Origin: Chamaesiphon sp.
Lineage (GTDB): Bacteria > Cyanobacteriota > Cyanobacteriia > Cyanobacteriales > Chamaesiphonaceae
Direction of reading: 5' to 3'
DNA length: 9,597 bases
NCBI GenBank assembly: GCA_026785875.1
Contig: JAJAZF010000105.1
Span: 1-9,597 of the forward strand
Shown here: piece by piece, positions 1 through 5,813 of the stretch
How the letters are laid out: every line of letters starts with the position of its first letter
Numbering within the stretch: the stretch's first letter is position 1
Notes under the pieces: generated by a model
Databases searched by the model: none
What the model was told of the DNA's origin: nothing
Seen by the model: the letters and a program-made list of their open reading frames with translations, nothing else
Made by a program: the position numbers and the translations under genes

Positions 1-891
1 ATGGATCTACTTCGCTCCTTACCCATTGGATTATATTTAGAACAGCCACTGACTTGGCTGCATCGTCTCGATCCGCGAGTTAAACTAGGCTGGCTGTTGA
101 GCTTTTTGTTAGCCCCGATCCTCGCCAGTGCGATGTGGAAACTGAGTTTAGTCGCACTGCTAGTAATTATTAGTCTTCTGGCTGGTATCCCTTGGCGCGC
201 ACTCAAACAGCAGATGGGCTGGTTATTGCTAGTTGGTAGCGCAATCTTCTTGGTGGGGATGTTCGCGCCAGAAACGATCGATGTCAGCCATCAACTCCGA
301 TCCCCCGCCGATATCGGCACAGAGATCGCCCAACCATATCAATATGTATTATTTAAAATTGATACTGGCGCAATCCACCTCAAAATTACCAAAAAATCGA
401 TCGATAGTGCGATCTTTGCCAGTACTTTAATTTTTACACTGGTATACAGTACCACCATTTATCTACTTACCACTGCGCCAGAAGAAATTACGACTGGATT
501 AGAAAGTTTAATGGCACCTCTGCGCCGTTATCATATCCCTGTTACCGAGATTACGCTCACTCTGACTTTAGCTCTGAGATTTATTCCCTTGGTACTAGAA
601 GAGATCCAAAACTTAGTTCGATCGATCTATACTCGCGCGATCGACTGGCAAAAATTAGGACTCAAAAATAGTGCTAAAATTTGGCTGACTGTATCGGAAA
701 AACTCTTGGAAAATCTGCTAAACAGAGCCGAACAAATCGCGATCGCCATGCAGGCACGCGGTTTCACTACTCCCAATACCCACATAGTCCAATGGCATCA
801 ATTAAAGTTAGGTAAAACTGATTTTTTAGCAATAGCACTTCTAGTCGTATTCTGGACAGCTAGATTTACTGTTGGCGGTCAATTTATTTAG
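1..891 (+). CDS. CbiQ/EcfT-family ECF transporter transmembrane T component
   Basis: This 296-residue protein looks like the transmembrane coupling subunit (T component) of an energy-coupling factor importer. In that family it joins two ABC ATPases to a substrate-binding S protein in the inner membrane. Hydrophobic segments lie near residues 30-62, 72-88, 138-157, 184-200 and 272-288. The cytoplasmic coupling region carries an Ala-Arg-Gly motif at 252-254, within the AMQARGF stretch typical of T proteins. The N-terminal LDPRVKL (about 23-29) is also typical of the family. The ATG is the first base of the window, so an upstream extension cannot be excluded, but the start fits the family. No ATPase or S-component gene lies nearby, so this is an orphan T subunit whose substrate cannot be deduced. 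A consensus -35 box for the next gene begins three bases after its stop. Confidence 0.88.
   Translation: MDLLRSLPIGLYLEQPLTWLHRLDPRVKLGWLLSFLLAPILASAMWKLSLVALLVIISLLAGIPWRALKQQMGWLLLVGSAIFLVGMFAPETIDVSHQLRSPADIGTEIAQPYQYVLFKIDTGAIHLKITKKSIDSAIFASTLIFTLVYSTTIYLLTTAPEEITTGLESLMAPLRRYHIPVTEITLTLTLALRFIPLVLEEIQNLVRSIYTRAIDWQKLGLKNSAKIWLTVSEKLLENLLNRAEQIAIAMQARGFTTPNTHIVQWHQLKLGKTDFLAIALLVVFWTARFTVGGQFI
739..746. repeat. HIP1 octamer GCGATCGC
   Basis: An exact copy of the highly iterated palindrome of cyanobacterial genomes lies inside the EcfT-like gene. It is useful mainly as a taxonomic marker. Confidence 0.9.
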
Positions 892-894
892 GAG

Positions 895-924
895 TTGACA
901 CAGGGGATGGTTGGGTTTTAAACT
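895..924 (+). promoter_or_regulatory. Candidate sigma70-type promoter for pabB
   Basis: A perfect TTGACA (895-900) is followed, after 18 bases, by TAAACT (919-924), which matches four of six positions of TATAAT. Transcription would begin near 931, giving a leader of about 45 nt before the TTG start of pabB. This is a match to consensus only. The -35 box is strong and the -10 is weak. Confidence 0.4.
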
Positions 925-977
925 AATCTAGTTTCGTCTTCGTCGATCGGATCGATCCGCCCTTACAACACCCAACT

Positions 978-2327
978 TTGTATTTATCTATCCCCCTTGA
1001 ACATCGAACTGGATCGCAAATATTCGATCGATTATTTAGACACGAGTCAATCGCTACCTTATTAGAAAGCCCCGCAAATAATACCGAGCATTCGGTCTTG
1101 ACACGATACTCGATCTGTGCTGGATTGCCACAGACGATCGATCGGCAACCACAGATTTTTACTCCAGCAGTCGGGCAAATTTTAGACTGTTTGCGCGGGC
1201 TGTTAGCGACGAAAAATCAGCAAGAATCGGATTTACCCGCACATCTACCCTTTACTGGTGGCTGGTTGGGTTGGTTGGGCTACGAACTCGCAGGGGAAAT
1301 CGAAGCACTCCCAGTTCGTCAACCAGATCCCTTACCATTCCCTGTAGCGTACTGGTATGCGCCCAATACGTTTGCCATTTTAGATCACTGGGAACAATTA
1401 TTATATTTGTCTGCACATACAGCCGCAGAACTAGACGAACTTATCCTCAAATTAGCGCAGCCACCGATCGAGAATCACGATGTTTTTCAGAGCCAAACTC
1501 ATCAGGATTTACATTTTTTTACATCAGAAGCCCAATATCAACAGGCAATTAGTCAAGCCCAAAAATATATTCAAGCTGGGGATATCTTTCAAACTAATTT
1601 ATCACTGAGATTTAGTTCCCAAACAAATCTCGACAGTTGGCAAATCTATCAACGACTGCAAAACATTAATCCTTCTCCATTTGCCAGCTACTGGCAAACA
1701 CCCTGGGGAGCGGTGATAAGTTGCTCCCCCGAAAGACTAGTCCAACTCCAACAACAGCAAGCCACAACCCGTCCGATCGCAGGTACTAGAAAACGCGGTC
1801 AAAATCCAACCCAAGACTGTCAATTAGCCACAGAATTATTGACTAATCCCAAAGAGATTGCCGAGCATATTATGTTAGTCGATCTCGAACGTAACGATCT
1901 CGGACGTGTCTGTCGGTGGGGTAGTGTCAAAGTTGATGAATTACTATCGATCGAGCGATATAGTCACGTCATGCACTTAGTCAGTAATGTTACTGGAGAA
2001 TTAGATCCCCAATTTGACTCGATCGATCTGATTCGCGCGATGTTTCCAGGTGGCACAATTACTGGCTGTCCAAAAGTCCGATGTATGGAAATCATCGCCG
2101 AACTCGAACCATTTCCCCGCAATCTATTCTATGGCTCCTGCGGCTATCTCGACAGGCGCGGTCATCTAGATTTAAATATTTTGATTCGGACATTGCTGTA
2201 TCATCAGGGCACCGTCTGGGGGCAAGTCGGCGCAGGAATTGTTGCCGATAGCCATCCCCAACAGGAGTGGCGCGAATCGCTCCAAAAAGCTGCTGCTCAA
2301 ATCGCCGCACTGGGTATTATAAATTAA
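978..2327 (+). CDS. pabB: Aminodeoxychorismate synthase component I (PabB)
   Basis: This 449-residue chorismate-binding enzyme would convert chorismate to 4-amino-4-deoxychorismate for p-aminobenzoate and folate, using ammonia from a PabA/TrpG glutaminase. No glutaminase is encoded here. Motifs favour PabB over TrpE: LPFTGGWLGWLGYEL (about 90-104), GDIFQTNL (201-208; TrpE usually has QVVLSQ), SPERL (250-254; TrpE has SPE-S/T), and GGTITGCPKVRCMEII (358-373). The C-terminal GAGIVADS (418-425) is shared by both. Length matches E. coli PabB (453 aa). The active-site segment is PIAGT (266-270), with Ala268 where E. coli PabB has the nucleophilic Lys274, so a TrpE-type activity is not fully excluded. 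The start is TTG. It is the only usual start codon between the in-frame stop at 924-926 and the conserved SIPLEHRTG, and it has no clear Shine-Dalgarno sequence. Confidence 0.85.
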   Translation: MYLSIPLEHRTGSQIFDRLFRHESIATLLESPANNTEHSVLTRYSICAGLPQTIDRQPQIFTPAVGQILDCLRGLLATKNQQESDLPAHLPFTGGWLGWLGYELAGEIEALPVRQPDPLPFPVAYWYAPNTFAILDHWEQLLYLSAHTAAELDELILKLAQPPIENHDVFQSQTHQDLHFFTSEAQYQQAISQAQKYIQAGDIFQTNLSLRFSSQTNLDSWQIYQRLQNINPSPFASYWQTPWGAVISCSPERLVQLQQQQATTRPIAGTRKRGQNPTQDCQLATELLTNPKEIAEHIMLVDLERNDLGRVCRWGSVKVDELLSIERYSHVMHLVSNVTGELDPQFDSIDLIRAMFPGGTITGCPKVRCMEIIAELEPFPRNLFYGSCGYLDRRGHLDLNILIRTLLYHQGTVWGQVGAGIVADSHPQQEWRESLQKAAAQIAALGIIN

Positions 2328-2381
2328 CAGCGACATCTATCGTTGGTGTAACCTCTGTATGGGAGAATCGATCGATATCAG

Positions 2382-2410
2382 TCGATACCCGCATTCCAAC
2401 TCCGTATACT
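2382..2410 (+). promoter_or_regulatory. Candidate pipX promoter
   Basis: TCGATA (2382-2387, four of six to TTGACA) and TATACT (2405-2410, five of six to TATAAT) are separated by 17 bases. A start site around 2417 would lie only about 7 nt upstream of the GTG start of pipX, making the transcript nearly leaderless. I see no GTA-N8-TAC NtcA box in the 96-nt gap. This is a consensus match only. Confidence 0.35.
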
Positions 2411-2423
2411 CATCCTCCTTGCC

Positions 2424-2696
2424 GTGACTTCCGAAAATTACCTCAACCACCCTACCTTTGGCTTGCTCTATCGCATCTGCATCGTTGAGGAAAACCAAGA
2501 ACTATTTACCACTCTCTACGCACAGCGAGTTTTTTTTATAGTCACCAACACTACTACCGGATTGTCGTTTCAACCTGTGACTCGTGCTGATGCGCGACTG
2601 ACAATCGATACCCGCATTCGCCTACTCAGACGCAACGGTCAAATTCTCGAATATCAAGAGCTACAATCAATGATGCAGCAAAATTTTCCCGGCTAA
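2424..2696 (+). CDS. pipX: PipX, PII-interacting coactivator of NtcA
   Basis: The protein is a small cyanobacterial nitrogen regulator. When 2-oxoglutarate is high it binds and stabilises active NtcA on DNA; when nitrogen is plentiful it is held by the PII protein GlnB. The 90 residues align without gaps to Synechococcus elongatus PipX (89 aa) as I recall that sequence, including SENYLNHPTFGLLYRIC (3-19) and LYAQR (31-35). The Tudor-like binding domain spans about residues 1-53, and two C-terminal helices follow. Glu4, Tyr32 and Arg69, positions used in published PipX mutants, are all present. The start is GTG and gives the conserved N-terminus; no Shine-Dalgarno is visible. It lies 130 nt upstream of pipY, in the conserved order pipX-pipY-sepF-proC. 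Confidence 0.96.
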   Translation: MTSENYLNHPTFGLLYRICIVEENQELFTTLYAQRVFFIVTNTTTGLSFQPVTRADARLTIDTRIRLLRRNGQILEYQELQSMMQQNFPG

Positions 2697-2698
2697 AA

Positions 2699-2733
2699 GT
2701 TAGGTTTTAGATTTTAGGTTTTAGGATATAAGG
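2699..2733 (+). repeat. G/T-rich heptamer array after pipX (5' arm)
   Basis: There are five 7-base units in register: GTTAGGT, TTTAGAT, TTTAGGT, TTTAGGA and TATAAGG. The array begins two bases after the pipX stop codon. It resembles the short tandemly repeated heptanucleotides (STRR) of filamentous cyanobacteria and is the approximate reverse complement of the array at 2786-2827. Confidence 0.85.
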
Positions 2734-2785
2734 TAGGGAAGATGTAGTTAATTATCGAAAAGACGATCTAACTATCCAAAACCAC

Positions 2786-2827
2786 GCCTAATGCCTAACC
2801 TCTAAAGCCCAAAGCCTAAAGCCTAAA
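2786..2827 (+). repeat. C/A-rich heptamer array running into the pipY start (3' arm)
   Basis: There are six units in perfect register: GCCTAAT, GCCTAAC, CTCTAAA, GCCCAAA, GCCTAAA and GCCTAAA. The final A of the last unit is the A of the pipY ATG, so pipY has no Shine-Dalgarno and its leader is pure repeat. The array can pair with 2706-2726, giving a stem of about 20 bp with a few mismatches and G-U pairs around an 80-nt loop. Confidence 0.85.
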
Positions 2828-3495
2828 TGACCATCGCGCATAATATTGAGACTATTCGTCGAGATTTACCAGCTTCAGTAAAATTGATGGCGGTAACTAA
2901 GCAAGTATCTGTAGCTCAGATGCGAGAAGCTTATGCCGTTGGGATTCGGGATTTTGGCGAGAGTAAAATTCAGGAAGCACAGGCAAAACAGCAAGAATTA
3001 GCCGACTTACCGGACATTTGTTGGCACCTAATCGGGCATTTGCAGGGTAACAAGGTACGCAAAGCAGTACAGATATTTGAGTGGATTCACTCAGTAGATA
3101 GCCTGAAACTAGTTCAACAGATCGATCGAGTCGCTACGGAATTAGCAACCAGCCCGAATATCTGTCTCCAAGTCAAAATATTGCCCGATCCCGACAAATA
3201 TGGGTGGACGATCCCAGAGTTACTCGCAGATTTACCCCAAATTAGCGACTGTGAGCATCTCAAAATCAGAGGCTTAATGGCAATTCCCCCACTCGGCTTA
3301 ACCCTCGCCCAAACTCAACAATTTTTTGAGCAGACACGAGATCTCAGCCACCAAATCGCTCAACAGCCTGGATCGAATCTTCAGATGTCCGAGTTGTCGA
3401 TGGGTATGTCTGGGGACTATCTACCAGCCATCTCTGCTGGAGCGACGATTATTCGGCTGGGAAGTATCCTGTTTGGCGATCGCCTCAAACCATAA
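2827..3495 (+). CDS. pipY: PipY/YggS-family PLP-binding homeostasis protein
   Basis: This 222-residue protein belongs to the single-domain, alanine-racemase-like fold family (YggS, PLPBP/PROSC) that carries pyridoxal phosphate and balances vitamin B6 and amino-acid pools. No catalytic reaction is established for the family. The PLP-binding lysine is Lys25 in MAVTKQVS. Other family blocks are FGESKIQEA (43-51), HLIGHLQGNK (67-76), SMGMSGDY (191-198), which binds the PLP phosphate, and RLGSILFG (210-217). Length is normal. In S. elongatus the gene is co-transcribed with pipX, hence the name. Here 130 nt separate the two, more than in tightly packed examples, and the gap is filled largely by complementary heptamer arrays. 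A HIP1 site lies at the 3' end. The ATG gives the expected short N-terminus. Confidence 0.95.
   Translation: MTIAHNIETIRRDLPASVKLMAVTKQVSVAQMREAYAVGIRDFGESKIQEAQAKQQELADLPDICWHLIGHLQGNKVRKAVQIFEWIHSVDSLKLVQQIDRVATELATSPNICLQVKILPDPDKYGWTIPELLADLPQISDCEHLKIRGLMAIPPLGLTLAQTQQFFEQTRDLSHQIAQQPGSNLQMSELSMGMSGDYLPAISAGATIIRLGSILFGDRLKP
3476..3483. repeat. HIP1 octamer GCGATCGC
   Basis: An exact HIP1 palindrome in the last codons of pipY, encoding part of GDRL. Confidence 0.9.
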
Positions 3496-3833
3496 CTCCA
3501 GTTTTTTAGGCTCGGCACAGCCCCACAGCACGAATACTTCTAAAAATCAATTTCCAACGTATTTATTTAATCGATCTTAAATAAAGCTGTCGATTTAACT
3601 AGTGGCAATTTCCGATCGAACTACAATACTTGAGAATGTTGCGTAGTATGTTCGGGCATTAACAACCTGTGACACCTAAGTATCATCATGACTAGGTAAA
3701 CTAAGTAATTACACATAATACCAGTCCCATCCTAGTATCTATTTCTACCGAGCGAGCTATTTCACTACCCGAGCGGTTGGGATCGACGTTGTGCCACCAC
3801 GCCAATAGTGAGCTAAAAAACCCTAATTAGCAC

Positions 3834-3849
3834 TTCTCCCCCTGGAGAA
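3834..3849. repeat. Perfect 6-bp hairpin in the pipY-sepF gap
   Basis: TTCTCC and GGAGAA flank a CCCT loop. No T-tract follows on either strand, so it is not a standard intrinsic terminator. It overlaps the tRNA-3'-end-like sequence. Confidence 0.5.
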
Positions 3850-4120
3850 TCGGGCAGGATTTGAATCAAAAATTTAGACCTTGCTTCTAAGTATAATGGC
3901 GTAAACAAACCGAAATGCACATCAAGATTAGAGTGTCTGCTTCTTAAAGACTTTCTTAATACTTGTAATTTTGTGATATTATGCTGGATATATTGGCAAT
4001 GCTTGTGTATTTTCACTGCTCCCTGCTTCAGGAAGAGGCTGTGCCAACGATGAGTTTAGTTTATTTACGCTCACGAACTTTAAGTAATTATGCTGAGGTA
4101 ACAACCAATCCTCTTTTGAC

Positions 4121-4136
4121 GTGCAGAACGCTGCAC
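4121..4136. repeat. Perfect 6-bp hairpin with AACG loop upstream of sepF
   Basis: GTGCAG and CTGCAC flank AACG. Beyond an internal loop, the flanking CTTTT and AAAAAG could lengthen the stem. It could be a structured part of the sepF leader or an attenuator, but there is no T-tract on the + strand after the stem. Confidence 0.5.
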
Positions 4137-4243
4137 TAACTAAAAAAGCGAGATCGAAGGTTGTTAGGCTTACCGCCAACAGCGAGCCTGTTCCAGCATG
4201 AAAGCATTTCGCCAAAAGCATCCATACCACCACAACAGGGCAC

Positions 4244-4248
4244 AGGAG
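4244..4248 (+). promoter_or_regulatory. Shine-Dalgarno AGGAG deciding the GTG start of sepF
   Basis: AGGAG lies 9 nt upstream of the GTG at 4258. It is the clearest ribosome-binding site in the window and supports a non-ATG start giving the amphipathic N-terminus expected of SepF. Confidence 0.8.
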
Positions 4249-4257
4249 TATTAACAG

Positions 4258-4836
4258 GTGAACGTTATCAACAAATTCAAAGATTTTATGGGTTTGAACG
4301 AAGAAGAGTACAGCGATTATGATCAAACAGATAGTGACGCTTATCGCGGCGACTATCATCCTCCAGAACCTCCAGCCCCGCAGCCAGTCGAAGAAGAACG
4401 TCGTGGTTTCCGCCGCTCGACCACGGAGACACGTGCAAGTAAAATAAATAACGTCGTTGGGATGCCAGGTATTATGCACGGAATATCAGAAATGATCCTG
4501 ATCGAACCTCGCTCTTTTGAAGAAATGCCTCAAGTAATTGATGCTCTCAAAAACAGAAAGTCGGTGATCCTCAATATGACATTAATCCGTCAAGAAGAAG
4601 CTCAACGAGCGGTCGATTTTGTAGCTGGTGGAACTTATGCGATCGACGGTCACTACGAACGGATTGGTGATAACATCTTCCTGTTCACACCAAATTGCGT
4701 CCAAGTCAGTACTCCGAGCCATGTCATTCATGATGCAGCGCACCCGCCAGCACCATTACCTCAGACAGTTCGGAGCACTCGGAGTAGTCAATCTGCCTCC
4801 GCTTGGGGCAACGAGCCGATCCACGCAGCTCAATAA
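4258..4836 (+). CDS. sepF: Cell division protein SepF (YlmF/Cdv2)
   Basis: SepF is a cytoplasmic, membrane-associated FtsZ partner that anchors and bundles the Z-ring; cyanobacteria lack FtsA and depend on it. The 192 residues show three parts: an N-terminal amphipathic helix (MNVINKFKDFMGL, 1-13) for membrane binding; an acidic, Tyr/Pro-rich linker (about 15-48); and the dimerising, FtsZ-binding core (about 77-152). The core includes EPRSFEEM (83-90), VILNMT (103-108), RAVDFVAGG (117-125) and IFLFTP (140-145). A Ser/Pro-rich tail (about 160-192) follows the core, as is usual in cyanobacterial forms. The GTG start is backed by AGGAG. It is followed 65 nt later by proC. The 762-nt gap upstream suggests its own promoter rather than strict co-transcription with pipY. 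Confidence 0.95.
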   Translation: MNVINKFKDFMGLNEEEYSDYDQTDSDAYRGDYHPPEPPAPQPVEEERRGFRRSTTETRASKINNVVGMPGIMHGISEMILIEPRSFEEMPQVIDALKNRKSVILNMTLIRQEEAQRAVDFVAGGTYAIDGHYERIGDNIFLFTPNCVQVSTPSHVIHDAAHPPAPLPQTVRSTRSSQSASAWGNEPIHAAQ

Positions 4837-4901
4837 ATTTATCACTATTGATGGCAACTGCGGCAGGTATCGATCCTTTCACTAACTGCAAGTAGTAATT
4901 T

Positions 4902-5699
4902 ATGTCCGTCAAATTAGGTGTAATCGGCGGCGGGGTAATGGGTTCGGCGATCGTATCCCGCTTACTTACTCAAGGTACTTATCAAACTACCGACATCATC
5001 ATCAGCGAACCCACACTCTCACAACAGGCATCTCTCCACCAACAATATGGAGTGGATGTGACTGGTGACAACAATTTGGCGGCTATGGCTCCAGTATTAT
5101 TACTGGCAATCAAGCCCCAAATTTTTGAGCGAGTTGTTGCGGATTTAACACAACCCAATTCCTCACAATTAGTCATTTCGATCCTGGCGGGAGTCAGTAT
5201 CGCCCAGTTAGAAAGAGCATTTCCCGATCGAGCAGTCATCCGCGCCATGCCCAATACCCCCGCAACTGTCGGGATGGGCATCACCGCCATCTCTGCGTCC
5301 CAGCATGTCCAACCACAGCATTTAGATTTAGCTACTCAAATTTTCCAAGCCGTCGGGGAAGTAGTCACCGTCCCAGAATCCCTGATGGATGCCGTAACTG
5401 GCTTGTCTGGTTCGGGTCCGGCCTATGTCGCCATCGCGATCGAGGCTCTAGCCGATGGGGGAGTCGCCGCAGGTCTCCCACGTCCGATCGCCGATCGACT
5501 CGCCTTACAGACCGTTTTAGGTACTGCCCAGCTCATCAAAGAATCCAACCTCCACCCCGCCCAGCTCAAGGATCGCGTTACTAGTCCTGGCGGAACTACC
5601 ATTGCGGGAATTGTCAAATTAGAACAATCGGGTTTTCGCTCCGCACTGATTGAAGCCGTTATTGCCGCAGCCAACAGATCTCAGGAGTTAGGTAAATAG
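4902..5699 (+). CDS. proC: Pyrroline-5-carboxylate reductase
   Basis: This cytosolic enzyme catalyses the last step of proline synthesis, reducing 1-pyrroline-5-carboxylate with NAD(P)H. Length (265 aa) is normal. The Rossmann nucleotide-binding motif GVIGGGVMGSAI is at 6-17, followed by AIKPQ (69-73) and MPNTP (116-120). The C-terminal dimerisation and substrate domain contains GLSGSGPAY (167-175) and the ProC signature around 223-236 (DRVTSPGGTTIAGI). The ATG matches the family start; the leader has no strong Shine-Dalgarno. Position after sepF is conserved in many cyanobacteria and in Gram-positive ylm clusters. The stop TAG is the first part of a short heptamer repeat. Confidence 0.96.
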   Translation: MSVKLGVIGGGVMGSAIVSRLLTQGTYQTTDIIISEPTLSQQASLHQQYGVDVTGDNNLAAMAPVLLLAIKPQIFERVVADLTQPNSSQLVISILAGVSIAQLERAFPDRAVIRAMPNTPATVGMGITAISASQHVQPQHLDLATQIFQAVGEVVTVPESLMDAVTGLSGSGPAYVAIAIEALADGGVAAGLPRPIADRLALQTVLGTAQLIKESNLHPAQLKDRVTSPGGTTIAGIVKLEQSGFRSALIEAVIAAANRSQELGK

Positions 5700-5710
5700 T
5701 TGGTAGTTGA
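5697..5710 (+). repeat. Two-unit heptamer beginning at the proC stop codon
   Basis: TAGTTGG TAGTTGA: the first TAG is the proC stop. It is too short to stand alone, but it follows the pattern at other gene ends in the window. Confidence 0.5.
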
Positions 5711-5739
5711 TACTTCTCCGATCTCCGTTCCAATGCCAA

Positions 5740-5756
5740 GGGCAAGGCTAACGCCC
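5740..5756. repeat. Small GGGC/GCCC hairpin element
   Basis: GGGC and GCCC flank a 9-base loop within a GGCAAGGCTAACGCCC stretch. It resembles short dispersed intergenic repeats of cyanobacteria; that resemblance is from memory, not from a search. Confidence 0.4.
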
Positions 5757-5813
5757 AACAGTACAAGAAGTCGATCGTTCAGTTCTAGTCAAGTCACCCC
5801 CAGCCCTTAACTC

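Larger units (their letters stand above)
3496..4257. other. Long intergenic region between pipY and sepF, no convincing gene
   Basis: These 762 nt are AT-rich with many stop codons. I find no rRNA, intact tRNA or recognisable protein. The short open frames, including a 52-codon one from 3981 on the + strand and a 67-codon one on the - strand (3813-4016), show no family resemblance. Signals that can be seen are a perfect TATAAT at 3892-3897 without a good -35, an extended -10 (TGATATTAT, 3974-3982), three hairpins (3834-3849, 4018-4036, 4121-4136), and a tRNA-3'-end-like stretch on the - strand at 3843-3865. The sepF promoter is most likely in here, but I cannot place it firmly. Confidence 0.6.

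Noticed and set aside
2346..2362. NtcA box upstream of pipX (GTAACCTCTGTATG)
   Set aside because: The right half is ATG rather than TAC, and its spacing to the candidate -10 does not fit a class II NtcA promoter.
3760..3866. A whole tRNA gene
   Set aside because: The D-arm-like and 3'-end-like pieces lie on opposite strands, no anticodon arm or matching acceptor 5' half can be drawn, and the T-stem does not pair.
3813..4016. 67-codon open frame on the - strand in the pipY-sepF gap
   Set aside because: It has no recognisable domain, no Shine-Dalgarno and composition like the surrounding AT-rich spacer.
3979..4479. 166-codon open frame on the - strand
   Set aside because: It runs antisense through the first 220 bases of sepF, where the + strand is clearly coding, and has no family motifs or ribosome-binding site.
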